DNA of 64,000 nucleotides from Paenibacillus glacialis. Its GTDB lineage: Bacteria; Bacillota; Bacilli; Paenibacillales; Paenibacillaceae. The number at the start of each line of letters is the position of its first letter. Position 1 is the stretch's first letter. Position numbers and translations under genes: made by a program. The notes beneath the pieces are model-generated. The model ran no database searches, was not told where the DNA came from, and worked only from the letters and a program-made list of their open reading frames with translations. Shown here one piece after another: positions 1 to 9,324 of this stretch. The stretch lies in the NCBI RefSeq assembly GCF_001637205.1, contig NZ_LVJH01000029.1, forward strand, positions 62,001-126,000. The letters run 5' to 3'.

Positions 1-2
1 AT

Positions 3-506
3 CGCATTAGTATTAAGCAGGTGTCATTGCTTTTATTGGGTGTATTATATATTGGTGTTGGATTTTATTACATCGCAGAGTCACGGCACGCTCCTGATGG
101 GAACGGGCTGTTCTGGACTTTTCTATTGCTTTCTTCGATTTGGGCAAGTGATGCGGGTGCCTATTTTGTTGGTAAACAATGGGGAAGTCATAAGTTGTGG
201 CCAGCTATTAGCCCCAACAAGACAGTTGAAGGTGCGGTTGGTGGTGTTGTAATTGCTATCCTTACCGCTGTTATATTTGCTATTTCTTCAGGAGATTTAC
301 TCGGTTTGGGTAGAGCTTGCCTTATTGGACTTACGTGCGCGCTCGTTGGACAACTTGGAGATCTTATGCAGTCGGCTTACAAACGAGTGTATAATATAAA
401 GGATTCAGGTAAGCTATTGCCAGGGCATGGTGGGATATTAGATCGTTGTGATAGTTGGATTATTGTTTTCCCTTTTGTACATATCGTGATGCTATTGCCT
501 TACTAA
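3..506 (+). CDS. cdsA: Phosphatidate cytidylyltransferase, C-terminal part
   Basis: Makes CDP-diacylglycerol from phosphatidate and CTP, the branch point of phospholipid synthesis, in the cytoplasmic membrane. The frame is open from the first complete codon, so the N-terminal part is outside the window and about 167 residues remain. The visible part has several hydrophobic segments and ends with the family signature: SAYKRVYNIKDSGK followed by LLPGHGGILDRCDS, about 30 residues from the end. It lies 18 bp upstream of dxr, the usual Bacillales order (cdsA-dxr-rseP), so the two are probably co-transcribed. Identity is clear; only the start is missing. Confidence 0.95.
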   Translation, partial: RISIKQVSLLLLGVLYIGVGFYYIAESRHAPDGNGLFWTFLLLSSIWASDAGAYFVGKQWGSHKLWPAISPNKTVEGAVGGVVIAILTAVIFAISSGDLLGLGRACLIGLTCALVGQLGDLMQSAYKRVYNIKDSGKLLPGHGGILDRCDSWIIVFPFVHIVMLLPY

Positions 507-524
507 CACGAGAGAAGGTGCATT

Positions 525-1664
525 ATGAAAAAAATTAGTATTCTTGGTTCTACGGGATCGATAGGAACTCAGACATTGGACGTGGTGTCTACTCATAGAG
601 ATCAATTTCAAGTCGAAGGTCTTGCAGCCGGTACGAATGCGGAATTGTTGATTCGTCAGGTACATGAGTTTAAACCAAAGAAAGTATCCATTGCTACGAA
701 AGAATTAGCTGAGCAAATCAAGCCACATCTTCCATCTACTACTCAAGTGTTTTATGGAGATGCCGGTCTTGTTGAAGTTGCAGCTGGTACAGATGCTGAA
801 ATGGTCGTTACTGCAGTGATGGGAAGTGTAGGGTTACAGTCTACATTGGCCGCGATAGAAGCAGGTAAGCATATTGGACTGGCTAACAAGGAAACCTTGG
901 TGACTGCCGGTCACTTAGTGACTTCACTTGCACTTGAAAAGGGCGTGAATTTGTTCCCGATCGATAGTGAGCACTCTGCTATTTTCCAATGTATGAATGG
1001 TGAAAGAAGATCGGATGTTGCTGGGATTACCATTACGGCATCTGGAGGGTCATTTCGAGATCTATCAAGAGAACAATTAAAGGATGTTACGGTTGAAGAT
1101 GCGTTAAAGCACCCAAATTGGTCCATGGGATCGAAGATTACAATTGACTCAGCAACGATGGTTAATAAGGGACTCGAGGTGATCGAGGCACATTGGCTTT
1201 TCAATTTACCGTATGATCAGATTAATGTGATTCTTCACCCAGAGAGTATCGTCCATTCTTTTGTGGAATTCTGTGATAGTAGTATTATTGCCCAACTAGG
1301 AAATCCAGATATGAGGGTTCCTATTCAATATGCTTTAACTTATCCAGAACGTTGGACATCGCCAACACGTAGTTTGTCTCTTTCTGAAGTGGGTAACCTT
1401 CATTTTAAAGAGATGGATTATGTGAGATTCCCTTGTCTTCGTCTTGCATTTGAGTGTGGCAGAATGGGTGGCACAGCAACAACGGCCTTTAACGCTGCGA
1501 ATGAGATTGCCGTGGCAAGGTTTTTACAGAGAGAGATATCATTTCTGCATATTGAAGAGATTATTGAAAAAGTACTTGAACAGCATAATAATATTTCCAT
1601 TCCTGATTTGGGTTCTATTGAAGAGTGTGATCGACGTTCGCGTGACCTGGCACTAAGAATTTGA
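525..1664 (+). CDS. dxr: 1-deoxy-D-xylulose 5-phosphate reductoisomerase
   Basis: Converts DXP to 2-C-methyl-D-erythritol 4-phosphate with NADPH, the committed step of the MEP isoprenoid pathway, in the cytosol. The 379-residue protein has normal family length. The NADPH-binding GSTGSIG is at residues 8-14, followed by NKETLVTAG, the metal-binding DSEHSAIFQ near residue 147, TASGGSFRD, and HPNWSMGSKITIDSATM in the catalytic region. GAGAAGG lies upstream of the ATG. It follows cdsA by 18 bp and precedes rseP, as in B. subtilis. No clear terminator is seen in the 127 bp before rseP. Confidence 0.97.
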   Translation: MKKISILGSTGSIGTQTLDVVSTHRDQFQVEGLAAGTNAELLIRQVHEFKPKKVSIATKELAEQIKPHLPSTTQVFYGDAGLVEVAAGTDAEMVVTAVMGSVGLQSTLAAIEAGKHIGLANKETLVTAGHLVTSLALEKGVNLFPIDSEHSAIFQCMNGERRSDVAGITITASGGSFRDLSREQLKDVTVEDALKHPNWSMGSKITIDSATMVNKGLEVIEAHWLFNLPYDQINVILHPESIVHSFVEFCDSSIIAQLGNPDMRVPIQYALTYPERWTSPTRSLSLSEVGNLHFKEMDYVRFPCLRLAFECGRMGGTATTAFNAANEIAVARFLQREISFLHIEEIIEKVLEQHNNISIPDLGSIEECDRRSRDLALRI

Positions 1665-1791
1665 TAGAATTTACCATCTTCTCTTTTTGAAAAAATTGCT
1701 ACAAAAGTGATTCTCTTGTGTTGGGTCGGAGAATAATGATAATCTATAGGGACATACTTCGATCTTAGACAATAAAGGGGGATGAGATGCT

Positions 1792-3063
1792 TTGGAAATG
1801 GTTCAGGTTGTTTTTCTGACAGTATTAATGTTTTTTGTTATTGTGACGGTACATGAATGGGGACATTACTATTTTGCCAAACGTGCCGGCATATTGGTTC
1901 GAGAATTTGCTATCGGTTTCGGTCCGAAACTGTTCTCCTATAAACGTCATGAAACTCAGTTTACGCTTCGGTTACTACCTTTTGGTGGTTATGCACGTAT
2001 GGCCGGTGAAGATCCTGAAATTGTGGAAATTCAGGTGGGACAGACGATTGCTGTTCGCATAGCGAATGACGAAGTGAAGAAGATCTATCTAGATCAGCTA
2101 GATAACCGGAAAAATGTGATACGTGGTGAAGTAGAATCCATTGATCTGGATGTAGCTCTAACTTTAAGACTAAACGTGGATGAGGATGTTCAACAATATC
2201 GTGTTCATCCCCAAGCAATGATGGTTACTAAAGGAAAAGAGACACAGATTGCTCCTAAAAATCGTCAATTTGGTAGCAAGACGGTAGGTCAACGTGCGTT
2301 GTCTATCTTTGCAGGACCTGTGATGAACTTCATTCTTGCATTTGTATTGTTCGCAATACATACCCAGATGGCCGGGATTCCTTTGGATAACCCAACGTAT
2401 GTCCAGATTGGTGATGTATCGGAAGGCATGCCAGCTTCTGATGCCAATTTGAAAAAAGGGGATATCGTTGATTCCATCAATGGTACGATGATTGGTGCCG
2501 ATTATAAGAAGATGATTGAATTAACGGCAAAATCCCAAGGGAAACCCATGGAATGGACGATTCGTCGAGGCGAAGAAACATTTAATGTAACTCTTACGCC
2601 AGTCAAGATGGAAGGACAAGAAGGTGGTAAAGTTGGTATTACACCTGAACTCCCATCTCGTAAAGCTACTTTTGGGGAGACCATTGTCAATTCAGGGAAA
2701 ACGATGGTGAGTACTACTGAAATGATCTTTAAAGGATTCAGTCAATTAATTAATCAATTCTCTATGGATGATCTCGGAGGTCCTGTACGTACATTTGAGG
2801 TAACAGGTCAGATTGCGAAGCAAGGCATTGAGCAACTTACCTATTGGGCTGCGATATTAAGTCTTTACTTGGGGATTTTCAATCTGTTCCCTATTCCGGC
2901 ACTTGATGGTAGCCGACTTGTATTTCTCGGTATTGAGTGGATACGTGGTAAACCGATTGATCCGAATCGTGAAGGAATGGTTCATTTTGTTGGTTTTGCG
3001 ATGTTATTCCTACTTATGATCGCTGTTACTTATAATGATATTTTAAGATTGATTAATGGTTAG
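1792..3063 (+). CDS. rseP: RIP metalloprotease RseP/RasP (site-2 protease)
   Basis: Intramembrane zinc protease that cuts anti-sigma factors and leftover signal peptides within the membrane. HEWGH at residues 21-25 is the HExxH zinc motif inside the first membrane segment. A PDZ domain follows in the middle (GDVSEGMPASDANLKKGD). The second active-site motif ALDG, with the third zinc ligand, is near residue 373 inside NLFPIPALDG. The 423-residue length is normal. A TTG start at 1792 is preferred because AAAGGGGGATGAG precedes it; the next in-frame ATG at 1798 is farther from that site. Confidence 0.95.
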   Translation: MEMVQVVFLTVLMFFVIVTVHEWGHYYFAKRAGILVREFAIGFGPKLFSYKRHETQFTLRLLPFGGYARMAGEDPEIVEIQVGQTIAVRIANDEVKKIYLDQLDNRKNVIRGEVESIDLDVALTLRLNVDEDVQQYRVHPQAMMVTKGKETQIAPKNRQFGSKTVGQRALSIFAGPVMNFILAFVLFAIHTQMAGIPLDNPTYVQIGDVSEGMPASDANLKKGDIVDSINGTMIGADYKKMIELTAKSQGKPMEWTIRRGEETFNVTLTPVKMEGQEGGKVGITPELPSRKATFGETIVNSGKTMVSTTEMIFKGFSQLINQFSMDDLGGPVRTFEVTGQIAKQGIEQLTYWAAILSLYLGIFNLFPIPALDGSRLVFLGIEWIRGKPIDPNREGMVHFVGFAMLFLLMIAVTYNDILRLING

Positions 3064-3071
3064 TACGTTAG

Positions 3072-3206
3072 AAAACTAAAGTCTATGCTTCCGAAGCAAG
3101 TTTTTCCGAAGTATAGCATGAAGTAACGCTCAAAAACTTTGATTATGCTTCCGATGTGAATTTTTCAGAAGCATAACATGGGGTATTACAGAAAAATTTT
3201 AGGAGG
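3072..3206 (+). repeat. Tandem ~60-bp hairpin repeat in the proS leader
   Basis: Two imperfect direct repeats about 60 bp apart (3072-3131 and 3132-3191) fill most of the rseP-proS gap. A partial third unit begins at 3192 and runs into the proS ribosome site. Both full copies share TATGCTTCCGA and end in CATG. Each can fold: 3083-3091 with 3108-3116 (one G-T pair), and TTATGCTTC 3143-3151 with GAAGCATAA 3168-3176, which is perfect. No long T run follows either hairpin, so these are not obvious terminators. I see no T-box hallmark. The motif resembles the array before dapA. Confidence 0.75.
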
Positions 3207-3218
3207 AAATTCATCCTT

Positions 3219-4667
3219 ATGTCAAAAGATAAGCAGTTCGTGACAGAGATTACACCACAAGGAGAAGACTTCTCCCGTTGGTATATAGATGTGATTAAAA
3301 AAGCCGAGTTAATGGATTATTCGCCAGTTCGGGGGTGTATCGTATTCCGTCCGGATGGATATGAAATTTGGGAGCACATTCAGGCGGAAATGGATCGTCG
3401 CTTTAAGGAAACGGGACATCGTAATGCTTATTTCCCGCTCTTAATTCCTGAGAGTTTCTTCCAAAAGGAAAAGGATCATATCGAAGGATTTAATCCAGAG
3501 CTGCCATGGGTAACTGAAGCTGCAGGTGAGAAGCTCGAAGAACGTCTCGCGATCCGCCCAACATCTGAAACGATGTTTGGTCATATGTACTCCAAATGGA
3601 TCAAATCTTACCGTGACTTACCTGTGTTGATAAATCAGTGGGCAAACGTCGTACGTTGGGAGAAGCGGACGTTACCGTTCATTAGAACAACTGAGTTTTT
3701 ATGGCAAGAAGGTCATACGGCTCACGAGACTGAAGTAGAAGCACGTGAAGAAACGATGAAAATGTTAGAGCTTTATCGATCTTTCTTGGAGGAATATCTT
3801 GCGATCCCAGTCATTACAGGACAGAAAACACCTTCGGAACGATTTGCCGGAGCTGTGGATACATTCTCCATTGAAGCAATGATGAAAGATGGAAAGGCAG
3901 TACAAGCTGGTACATCGCATTATCTAGGAACGAAATTTGCGGAAGCGTTCGAAATACAATATTTAAGTCGTGAGAATACACAGGAGTATGTACACACGAC
4001 ATCATGGGGAACGACTACTAGATTGATTGGTTCGTTAATCATGGTACACGGAGATGATCGTGGTCTTGCTCTACCTCCGAAAGTTGCTCCTACACAAGTT
4101 ATCATGGTTCCTATTGGACCACCTAAGACTCGTGAAGCAGTGGTTGGACGTACAGATGAATTGTTTGTTGAACTGAAGAAAGCTGGAGTTCGAGTTAAGG
4201 TCGATGACCGTAGTGATGTATCTCCAGGTTGGAAGTTTAATGAATATGAAATGCGTGGTGTTCCTGTACGATTGGAGCTTGGCCCTCGTGACATGGAGAA
4301 TGGCGTCTGTGTGCTAGTATCACGTATTACAGGTGAGAAGAAGATTGTTCAACAGGATAATCTGATCGAAGAAGTAAAGGCAATGCTTGAACAAGTACAT
4401 CAAGAGATGTTAGACCGTGCGAAGCAATTTATGAGCGATCATTTCTACTCAGTGGACAACCTTGAAGAAATGAAGATGAGAATGGAAGAATCTCGTGGGT
4501 TCACATTAGCTGGATGGTGCGGTACAGTGGAATGTGAGCGTAAGGTGAAGGAAGAGACCGGAGCAACGAGTCGTAATATTCCATTGGAACCTGCTGAAAC
4601 GAAAGAAACTTGTATCGTCTGTGGAGAGGCGTCCAAACATACAGTTGTATTTGCTAGAGCGTACTAA
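3219..4667 (+). CDS. proS: Prolyl-tRNA synthetase, archaeal/eukaryotic type (ProS type 3)
   Basis: Charges tRNA-Pro with proline. The 482-residue protein matches the archaeal/eukaryotic-type subfamily. It lacks the long editing insertion of the usual bacterial enzyme (about 565 residues in B. subtilis). Class II motif 2 appears as RTTEFLWQEGHTAHE near residues 155-169. Further on is GLALPPKVAPTQVIMVPIG. The C-terminal domain carries WCGTVEC and CIVCGE, a likely zinc site, and ends in ARAY with the terminal tyrosine typical of this type. AGGAGG at 3201 supports the ATG. The gene occupies the position where B. subtilis has a bacterial-type proS. Confidence 0.95.
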   Translation: MSKDKQFVTEITPQGEDFSRWYIDVIKKAELMDYSPVRGCIVFRPDGYEIWEHIQAEMDRRFKETGHRNAYFPLLIPESFFQKEKDHIEGFNPELPWVTEAAGEKLEERLAIRPTSETMFGHMYSKWIKSYRDLPVLINQWANVVRWEKRTLPFIRTTEFLWQEGHTAHETEVEAREETMKMLELYRSFLEEYLAIPVITGQKTPSERFAGAVDTFSIEAMMKDGKAVQAGTSHYLGTKFAEAFEIQYLSRENTQEYVHTTSWGTTTRLIGSLIMVHGDDRGLALPPKVAPTQVIMVPIGPPKTREAVVGRTDELFVELKKAGVRVKVDDRSDVSPGWKFNEYEMRGVPVRLELGPRDMENGVCVLVSRITGEKKIVQQDNLIEEVKAMLEQVHQEMLDRAKQFMSDHFYSVDNLEEMKMRMEESRGFTLAGWCGTVECERKVKEETGATSRNIPLEPAETKETCIVCGEASKHTVVFARAY

Positions 4668-4697
4668 GAGTCAATAGAGTTCTAAGATAGTTAAGTG

Positions 4698-4773
4698 GAA
4701 GAGCTTCTGGCAGAAATGAGTCGGTGGGTAAGAGATCGAGAGCATTTTTGTACACAGAAGCTCTTCGCTTTTT
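4698..4773 (+). terminator. Hairpin with 45-nt loop between proS and polC
   Basis: GAAGAGCTTCTG (4698-4709) is a perfect 12-bp inverted match to CAGAAGCTCTTC (4755-4766), followed by GCTTTTT. The 45-nt loop is long for a simple terminator. It may be a terminator or attenuator between proS and polC. No T-box or known riboswitch motif is evident in the loop. Confidence 0.55.
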
Positions 4774-4809
4774 AATAGTTAAGGCTAGGTGGTCAAGGGG
4801 GAAGAAAAG

Positions 4810-7800
4810 ATGAGCACTGTGGAAGAGAAAAGAGCAAGATTTGAGCTTCTGATGAAACAAGGCACAGTTCCACCCACTCTAATCGATCCTCATTTTTTGG
4901 ATGGATATATTGAAAAGGTTGAGATTAGCCGTAGTAACCAAGAATGGGTCATTAGTATTGTTAAGGATACGATTGTTCCTGGTGAAGTGTATCGTTCATT
5001 TTGTCTCAGAATTCAAGAAAAGATGCAACATATAGCTAAAATTTCATTTGTTTTCAAATATACGGATGCTGTATTAGCAGAAGATATTGTGAATACTTAT
5101 TGGAGTTTGTTTAAAGAGTGGGTACAGAGGGAGATTCCTTCAGTCAATGGATGGATGGCGAGAGCGTCATATGAAATTGAGGGTGAGAAGTTACTCTTAA
5201 AATTGACGGATGCTACTTCAATGGAACTAGCTAAGAAGAAACAAATCGACCAAGCCATTACTCGCTTCTTTACTCACTACTTTGCTCTTCCCCTTCACGT
5301 TAAATTAGGTGTTGGAGATAGCGGAAAAGAAGCGATTGAGGAATTTGAACAGAAGAAGATTCAAGAAGAGCGGGAAGTTGTTCAGCATATGATGAGCAGC
5401 ATCGAGGCTGAGAGTAATTTCGATGAGGATGCTGGAGATGTCCGTCTTCATATGGGATATGATATCAAAGACCAGCCGATTCCTATTCAAGATATTCAGG
5501 ATGAAGAGAAAAAGGTTACGATTCAGGGAGCCGTGTTTGGTCTTGATAGTAAAGAGTTACGAAATGGTATGACGTTATTTATGTTTAACGTGACTGATTT
5601 CGGTGATTCGATGCAAATGAAGATGTTTGCCAAAACAAAAGATGATGTCAAAGTGTTAAACCAACTGGAAAACGGCAAATGGATAAAAGTTCGTGGTAGG
5701 GTAGAATACGATCGTTTCATGCAAATTCCTGAATTAGTTATGATGCCTACTGATTTGAATGAGGTAGTAGCACCTGCTGAACGTAAAGATAACGCGCCTG
5801 TGAAGCGGGTAGAATTTCATTTGCATACTACGATGAGTACGATGGATGCCATCACGCCTATCGATAAATATATTAAGACGGCAGCTAGATGGGGACATAC
5901 TGCGATTGCAATTAGCGATCATGGTGGTGTGCAAAGTTACCCTGAAGCAGCCAAAGCAGCGAAAAAGAATGGACTAAAAATGTTATATGGTGTAGAAGCC
6001 AATGTCGTGAATGATTCTATTCCTGTGGTGTTACAGCCACAGCCGATTGATCTTAGTAGTGCAACATACATTGTTTTTGATATTGAGACTACAGGGTTAT
6101 CAGTAACAGCTAGTAATATTACAGAGCTTGCTGCAGTGAAAATAAAAGATGGCAAGGAAATTGACCGCTACGCCACGTTTGTCAATCCACATGAGAAAAT
6201 TCCTTATCATATTCAACAGTTAACGAATATTACGGATGAAATGGTTAAGGATGCTCCGGATCTAGAACCCGTATTACATGATTTCGTAAAATTCGCTGAA
6301 GATGGCATTTTGGTAGCTCACAACGCAAGATTTGATGTTGGTTTTATTCAAGCCTCATTGAAAGAATATGGATTACCGATCATGCCAAATCCAGTGTTGG
6401 ATACCCTTGAATTAGCTCGCCTACTCTATCCAGGTATGAAAAATCATAGGCTTAATACGTTGGCAACGAAGTATAAAGTGTTGCTAGAAAGTCATCACCG
6501 AGCCATTGACGATACGATCGCATTGGCGGGTATTTTAAGTGGCCTTCTTTCTGACGTATTGAAAATGAAGAACATTACTATGCTTGATCGGCTAAATGAT
6601 TATGTTGGCGTAGACTTGTCCAACACTCGTCCATTTCATTGTGGGATATATGCTTTGAATTTGATAGGTAAGAAGAATCTATTTAAGTTAATTTCTTTAT
6701 CCAACACTGAATACTTTAAGCGAGTACCTTGCATACCCAAATCTAAACTTGAGGAAATGCGTGAAGGATTGCTTGTGATCTCAGGTTGTGAGAAGGGTGA
6801 ATTCTTCGAAGCGGTCTTAAATAAGTCCGTAGAAGAGGCAGAGGATATTGCGCAGTTCTATGATATTCTCGAGATTCAACCCTTGACCATGTACATGCAT
6901 TTAGTTGATAAAGGTTTAGTTGCTAGCCCGCTTGAATTAAAGACGGCTGTGAAGCGAATATGCGAGATAGGCGAGAAATTAAGCAAACCAGTCATCGCAA
7001 CAGGGAATGTACATTATCTTGAACCTCGGGAGAAGCTGTTCCGCGATATTGCTATTAATGGGATTACAGGCTTTAGTCCTTTGAAGGATATGCAGAAACC
7101 AGATGCACATTTTCGTACGACGGATGAAATGATCGCGGAATTCGACTTCTTAGGTAAAGAAAAAGCGAATGAAGTAGTGGTGACCAATACCATTGAACTT
7201 GCTGATCGATTTGAAGATTATCCTCTTTTCCCAACAAAGCTCTATACTCCTATCATAGAAGGTGCTGACGAAGAGATTCGGAACACCTGTTATGATACGG
7301 CTAAGGGTTTATATGGGGAAGATTTACCTGATGTTGTGATAAAGCGACTTGAGAAAGAATTAGAGCCAATTATCAAATACGGATTCTCAGCCAACTATTT
7401 AATATCTGAACGTCTAGTGAAGAAATCCAACAGGGATGGTTATTTGGTTGGTTCACGTGGATCTGTAGGGTCATCCGTCGTTGCGACTTTTTTAGGAATA
7501 TCTGAAGTTAATCCGTTACCAGCTCATTACGTTTGTAAAAACGCTGAATGTAAATATAATGAATGGTTTCTTGATGGTAGCATTCCGAGTGGGTTTGACC
7601 TTCCTGAGAAAACTTGTCCACAATGTGGGGGGAGGTTGACTGGTGAGGGGCAGGATATTCCCTTTGAGACCTTTCTAGGATTTAAAGGAGATAAAGTACC
7701 CGATATCGACCTTAACTTTTCTGGGGAATATCAGCCGATAGCTCATAATTATACGAAAGAGATTTTTGGAGAGAAATGTGTATTCCGCGCAGGTACCATT

Positions 7801-9123
7801 GGGACCATCGCAGAGAAAACAGCTTTTGGGTATACCAAAAAGTATGAAGAAGAACATCAGAAGCAATGGCGAGGAGCCGAGGTGAGTCGTCTTGCGGCTG
7901 GTTTTACAGGTGTTAAAAGAGGTACGGGACAGCATCCAGGTGGTATTGTGGTAGTACCTGATTACATGGATGTTGAAGATATCACACCGATTCAGTACCC
8001 AGCAGATGATCAAGGCGCTGAATGGAAGACGACTCACTTTGATTATCATGCCTTTGAGAATAACTTACTCAAACTTGATATTCTAGGTCACGATGACCCA
8101 ACGATGATGCGTATGTTACAAGATTTAACGGGTGTTGATCCAACTACGATACCTATGAATGATCCTAAAGTAATGAGTTTATTTAACTCTACAGAAGCGC
8201 TAGGGGTTACACCACAACAGATAAGAACGCCAGTGGCTACTTACGGTGTACCTGAAATGGGAACTAAATTTGTTCGTCAAATGTTAATCGAGTCGTTACC
8301 GACATCCTTCGCCGATTTATTGCAGATTTCGGGATTGTCTCATGGAACTGGCGTATGGCTAGGAAATGCACAAGATTTAATCAAGAATGGGACATGTAAT
8401 ATTAAGACGGTGATCGGTTGTCGTGATGATATCATGCTCTATCTGATTTATAAAGCGGGTATGGATGCAGGCTTGGCTTTTACGATTACGGAGAGTGTTC
8501 GTAAAGGAAAGGGTCTTAACTCTGAATGGATTGATGAGATGAAGAAATGCAAAGTACCCGCTTGGTATATTGATTCGTGTCTCAAAATTCAATACATGTT
8601 TCCAAAGGCACATGCTGCTGCCTACGTTATATCTGCAGTTCGTACAGCTTATTTCAAATTATATTATCCTATTGCATATTACGCGACATACTTTACCGTT
8701 CGGGCTGAGGATTTTGATATTGAACTTTGCTGTCAAGGATATGAAGCCATAGGTCGTCAGATTGTGGAAATTGAACAGAAAGGTTTCCAAGCAACGACTA
8801 AGGAGAAGGGTATGTTAGCTATTCTTGAAATGGCTTTGGAGATGACAGCACGTGGCTTCAGTTTCAAGACGATTGATCTTTACCGTTCAGATGCGACGAA
8901 GTTTACGATAGATGCTGATTCCCTTATCCCACCGTTCTCTGCAATGCAGGGGATTGGTGACAATGCCGCTCGTAATATTGCAGCAGCACGTGAAGATGGA
9001 GAATACTTATCGATTGAGGACTTCCAGCAGAAATCCAAAGCAAGTAAGACGATAGTTGAGGTGCTCACACAGATGGGATGCTTCAGAGGGTTACCAGAAA
9101 GCAACCAATTGTCTTTGTTTTAA
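4810..9123 (+). CDS. polC: DNA polymerase III alpha subunit, PolC type
   Basis: Replicative DNA polymerase of low-GC Gram-positives, with built-in proofreading. From the ATG at 4810 it is 1437 residues, the same as B. subtilis PolC. AAGGGGGAAG gives good spacing to this ATG, whereas a GTG at 4789 has no comparable site. In order: N-terminal and OB regions; PHP domain with FHLHTTMSTMDA near residue 335; DEDD exonuclease with FDIETTGL near 422, HNARFDVGF, and HHRAIDDT near 561; a Cys-type zinc site (CKNAEC ... CPQCGG) near 907-945; polymerase core with PDIDLNFSGEYQ near 963; and GTGQHPGGIVVVPD. No break or missing motif was noticed. Confidence 0.98.
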   Translation: MSTVEEKRARFELLMKQGTVPPTLIDPHFLDGYIEKVEISRSNQEWVISIVKDTIVPGEVYRSFCLRIQEKMQHIAKISFVFKYTDAVLAEDIVNTYWSLFKEWVQREIPSVNGWMARASYEIEGEKLLLKLTDATSMELAKKKQIDQAITRFFTHYFALPLHVKLGVGDSGKEAIEEFEQKKIQEEREVVQHMMSSIEAESNFDEDAGDVRLHMGYDIKDQPIPIQDIQDEEKKVTIQGAVFGLDSKELRNGMTLFMFNVTDFGDSMQMKMFAKTKDDVKVLNQLENGKWIKVRGRVEYDRFMQIPELVMMPTDLNEVVAPAERKDNAPVKRVEFHLHTTMSTMDAITPIDKYIKTAARWGHTAIAISDHGGVQSYPEAAKAAKKNGLKMLYGVEANVVNDSIPVVLQPQPIDLSSATYIVFDIETTGLSVTASNITELAAVKIKDGKEIDRYATFVNPHEKIPYHIQQLTNITDEMVKDAPDLEPVLHDFVKFAEDGILVAHNARFDVGFIQASLKEYGLPIMPNPVLDTLELARLLYPGMKNHRLNTLATKYKVLLESHHRAIDDTIALAGILSGLLSDVLKMKNITMLDRLNDYVGVDLSNTRPFHCGIYALNLIGKKNLFKLISLSNTEYFKRVPCIPKSKLEEMREGLLVISGCEKGEFFEAVLNKSVEEAEDIAQFYDILEIQPLTMYMHLVDKGLVASPLELKTAVKRICEIGEKLSKPVIATGNVHYLEPREKLFRDIAINGITGFSPLKDMQKPDAHFRTTDEMIAEFDFLGKEKANEVVVTNTIELADRFEDYPLFPTKLYTPIIEGADEEIRNTCYDTAKGLYGEDLPDVVIKRLEKELEPIIKYGFSANYLISERLVKKSNRDGYLVGSRGSVGSSVVATFLGISEVNPLPAHYVCKNAECKYNEWFLDGSIPSGFDLPEKTCPQCGGRLTGEGQDIPFETFLGFKGDKVPDIDLNFSGEYQPIAHNYTKEIFGEKCVFRAGTIGTIAEKTAFGYTKKYEEEHQKQWRGAEVSRLAAGFTGVKRGTGQHPGGIVVVPDYMDVEDITPIQYPADDQGAEWKTTHFDYHAFENNLLKLDILGHDDPTMMRMLQDLTGVDPTTIPMNDPKVMSLFNSTEALGVTPQQIRTPVATYGVPEMGTKFVRQMLIESLPTSFADLLQISGLSHGTGVWLGNAQDLIKNGTCNIKTVIGCRDDIMLYLIYKAGMDAGLAFTITESVRKGKGLNSEWIDEMKKCKVPAWYIDSCLKIQYMFPKAHAAAYVISAVRTAYFKLYYPIAYYATYFTVRAEDFDIELCCQGYEAIGRQIVEIEQKGFQATTKEKGMLAILEMALEMTARGFSFKTIDLYRSDATKFTIDADSLIPPFSAMQGIGDNAARNIAAAREDGEYLSIEDFQQKSKASKTIVEVLTQMGCFRGLPESNQLSLF

Positions 9124-9191
9124 ATGGGGATGATCACCTGTTATATATGAGCTTTCTCTGGTTTGGTCAAGGGGGAGTCAAGGACTGATAC

Positions 9192-9220
9192 TTGTCAGTG
9201 TTGCCAGACTATGTTATAAT
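9192..9220 (+). promoter_or_regulatory. Sigma-A-type promoter for rimP-nusA operon
   Basis: TTGTCA (9192-9197), a 17-bp spacer and a perfect TATAAT (9215-9220) lie about 105 bp before the rimP start. They fit a vegetative promoter for the rimP-nusA-rnpM-ylxQ-infB-rbfA operon. Confidence 0.7.
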
Positions 9221-9254
9221 TTTCTTTAGTAATCATGGAGATAAAACCGTTGTG

Positions 9255-9280
9255 TAAAGAGTGGGGCAACCCACTCTTTA
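9255..9280 (+). promoter_or_regulatory. Stable hairpin in the rimP-nusA leader RNA
   Basis: An 11-bp perfect stem, TAAAGAGTGGG (9255-9265) with CCCACTCTTTA (9270-9280), is closed by a GCAA tetraloop of the GNRA type. It lies downstream of the predicted promoter, so it would be in the mRNA leader. The run after it (CTCTTTGG) is only weakly U-rich. It may be an attenuator, a NusA-responsive site or a stabilising structure. Confidence 0.55.
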
Positions 9281-9324
9281 CTCTTTGGTATATAGGATAA
9301 TGAAAGTCTTGGAGGTTATAGTCT

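Noticed and set aside
3061..3218. T-box riboswitch before proS
   Set aside because: No AGGGTGGNACCGCG-type antiterminator element and no terminator before the ribosome site; the structure is instead a tandem repeat.
4789..4809. GTG start for PolC
   Set aside because: It would place the best ribosome site (AAGGGGGAAG) inside the coding region; ATG 4810 gives the usual 1437 residues.
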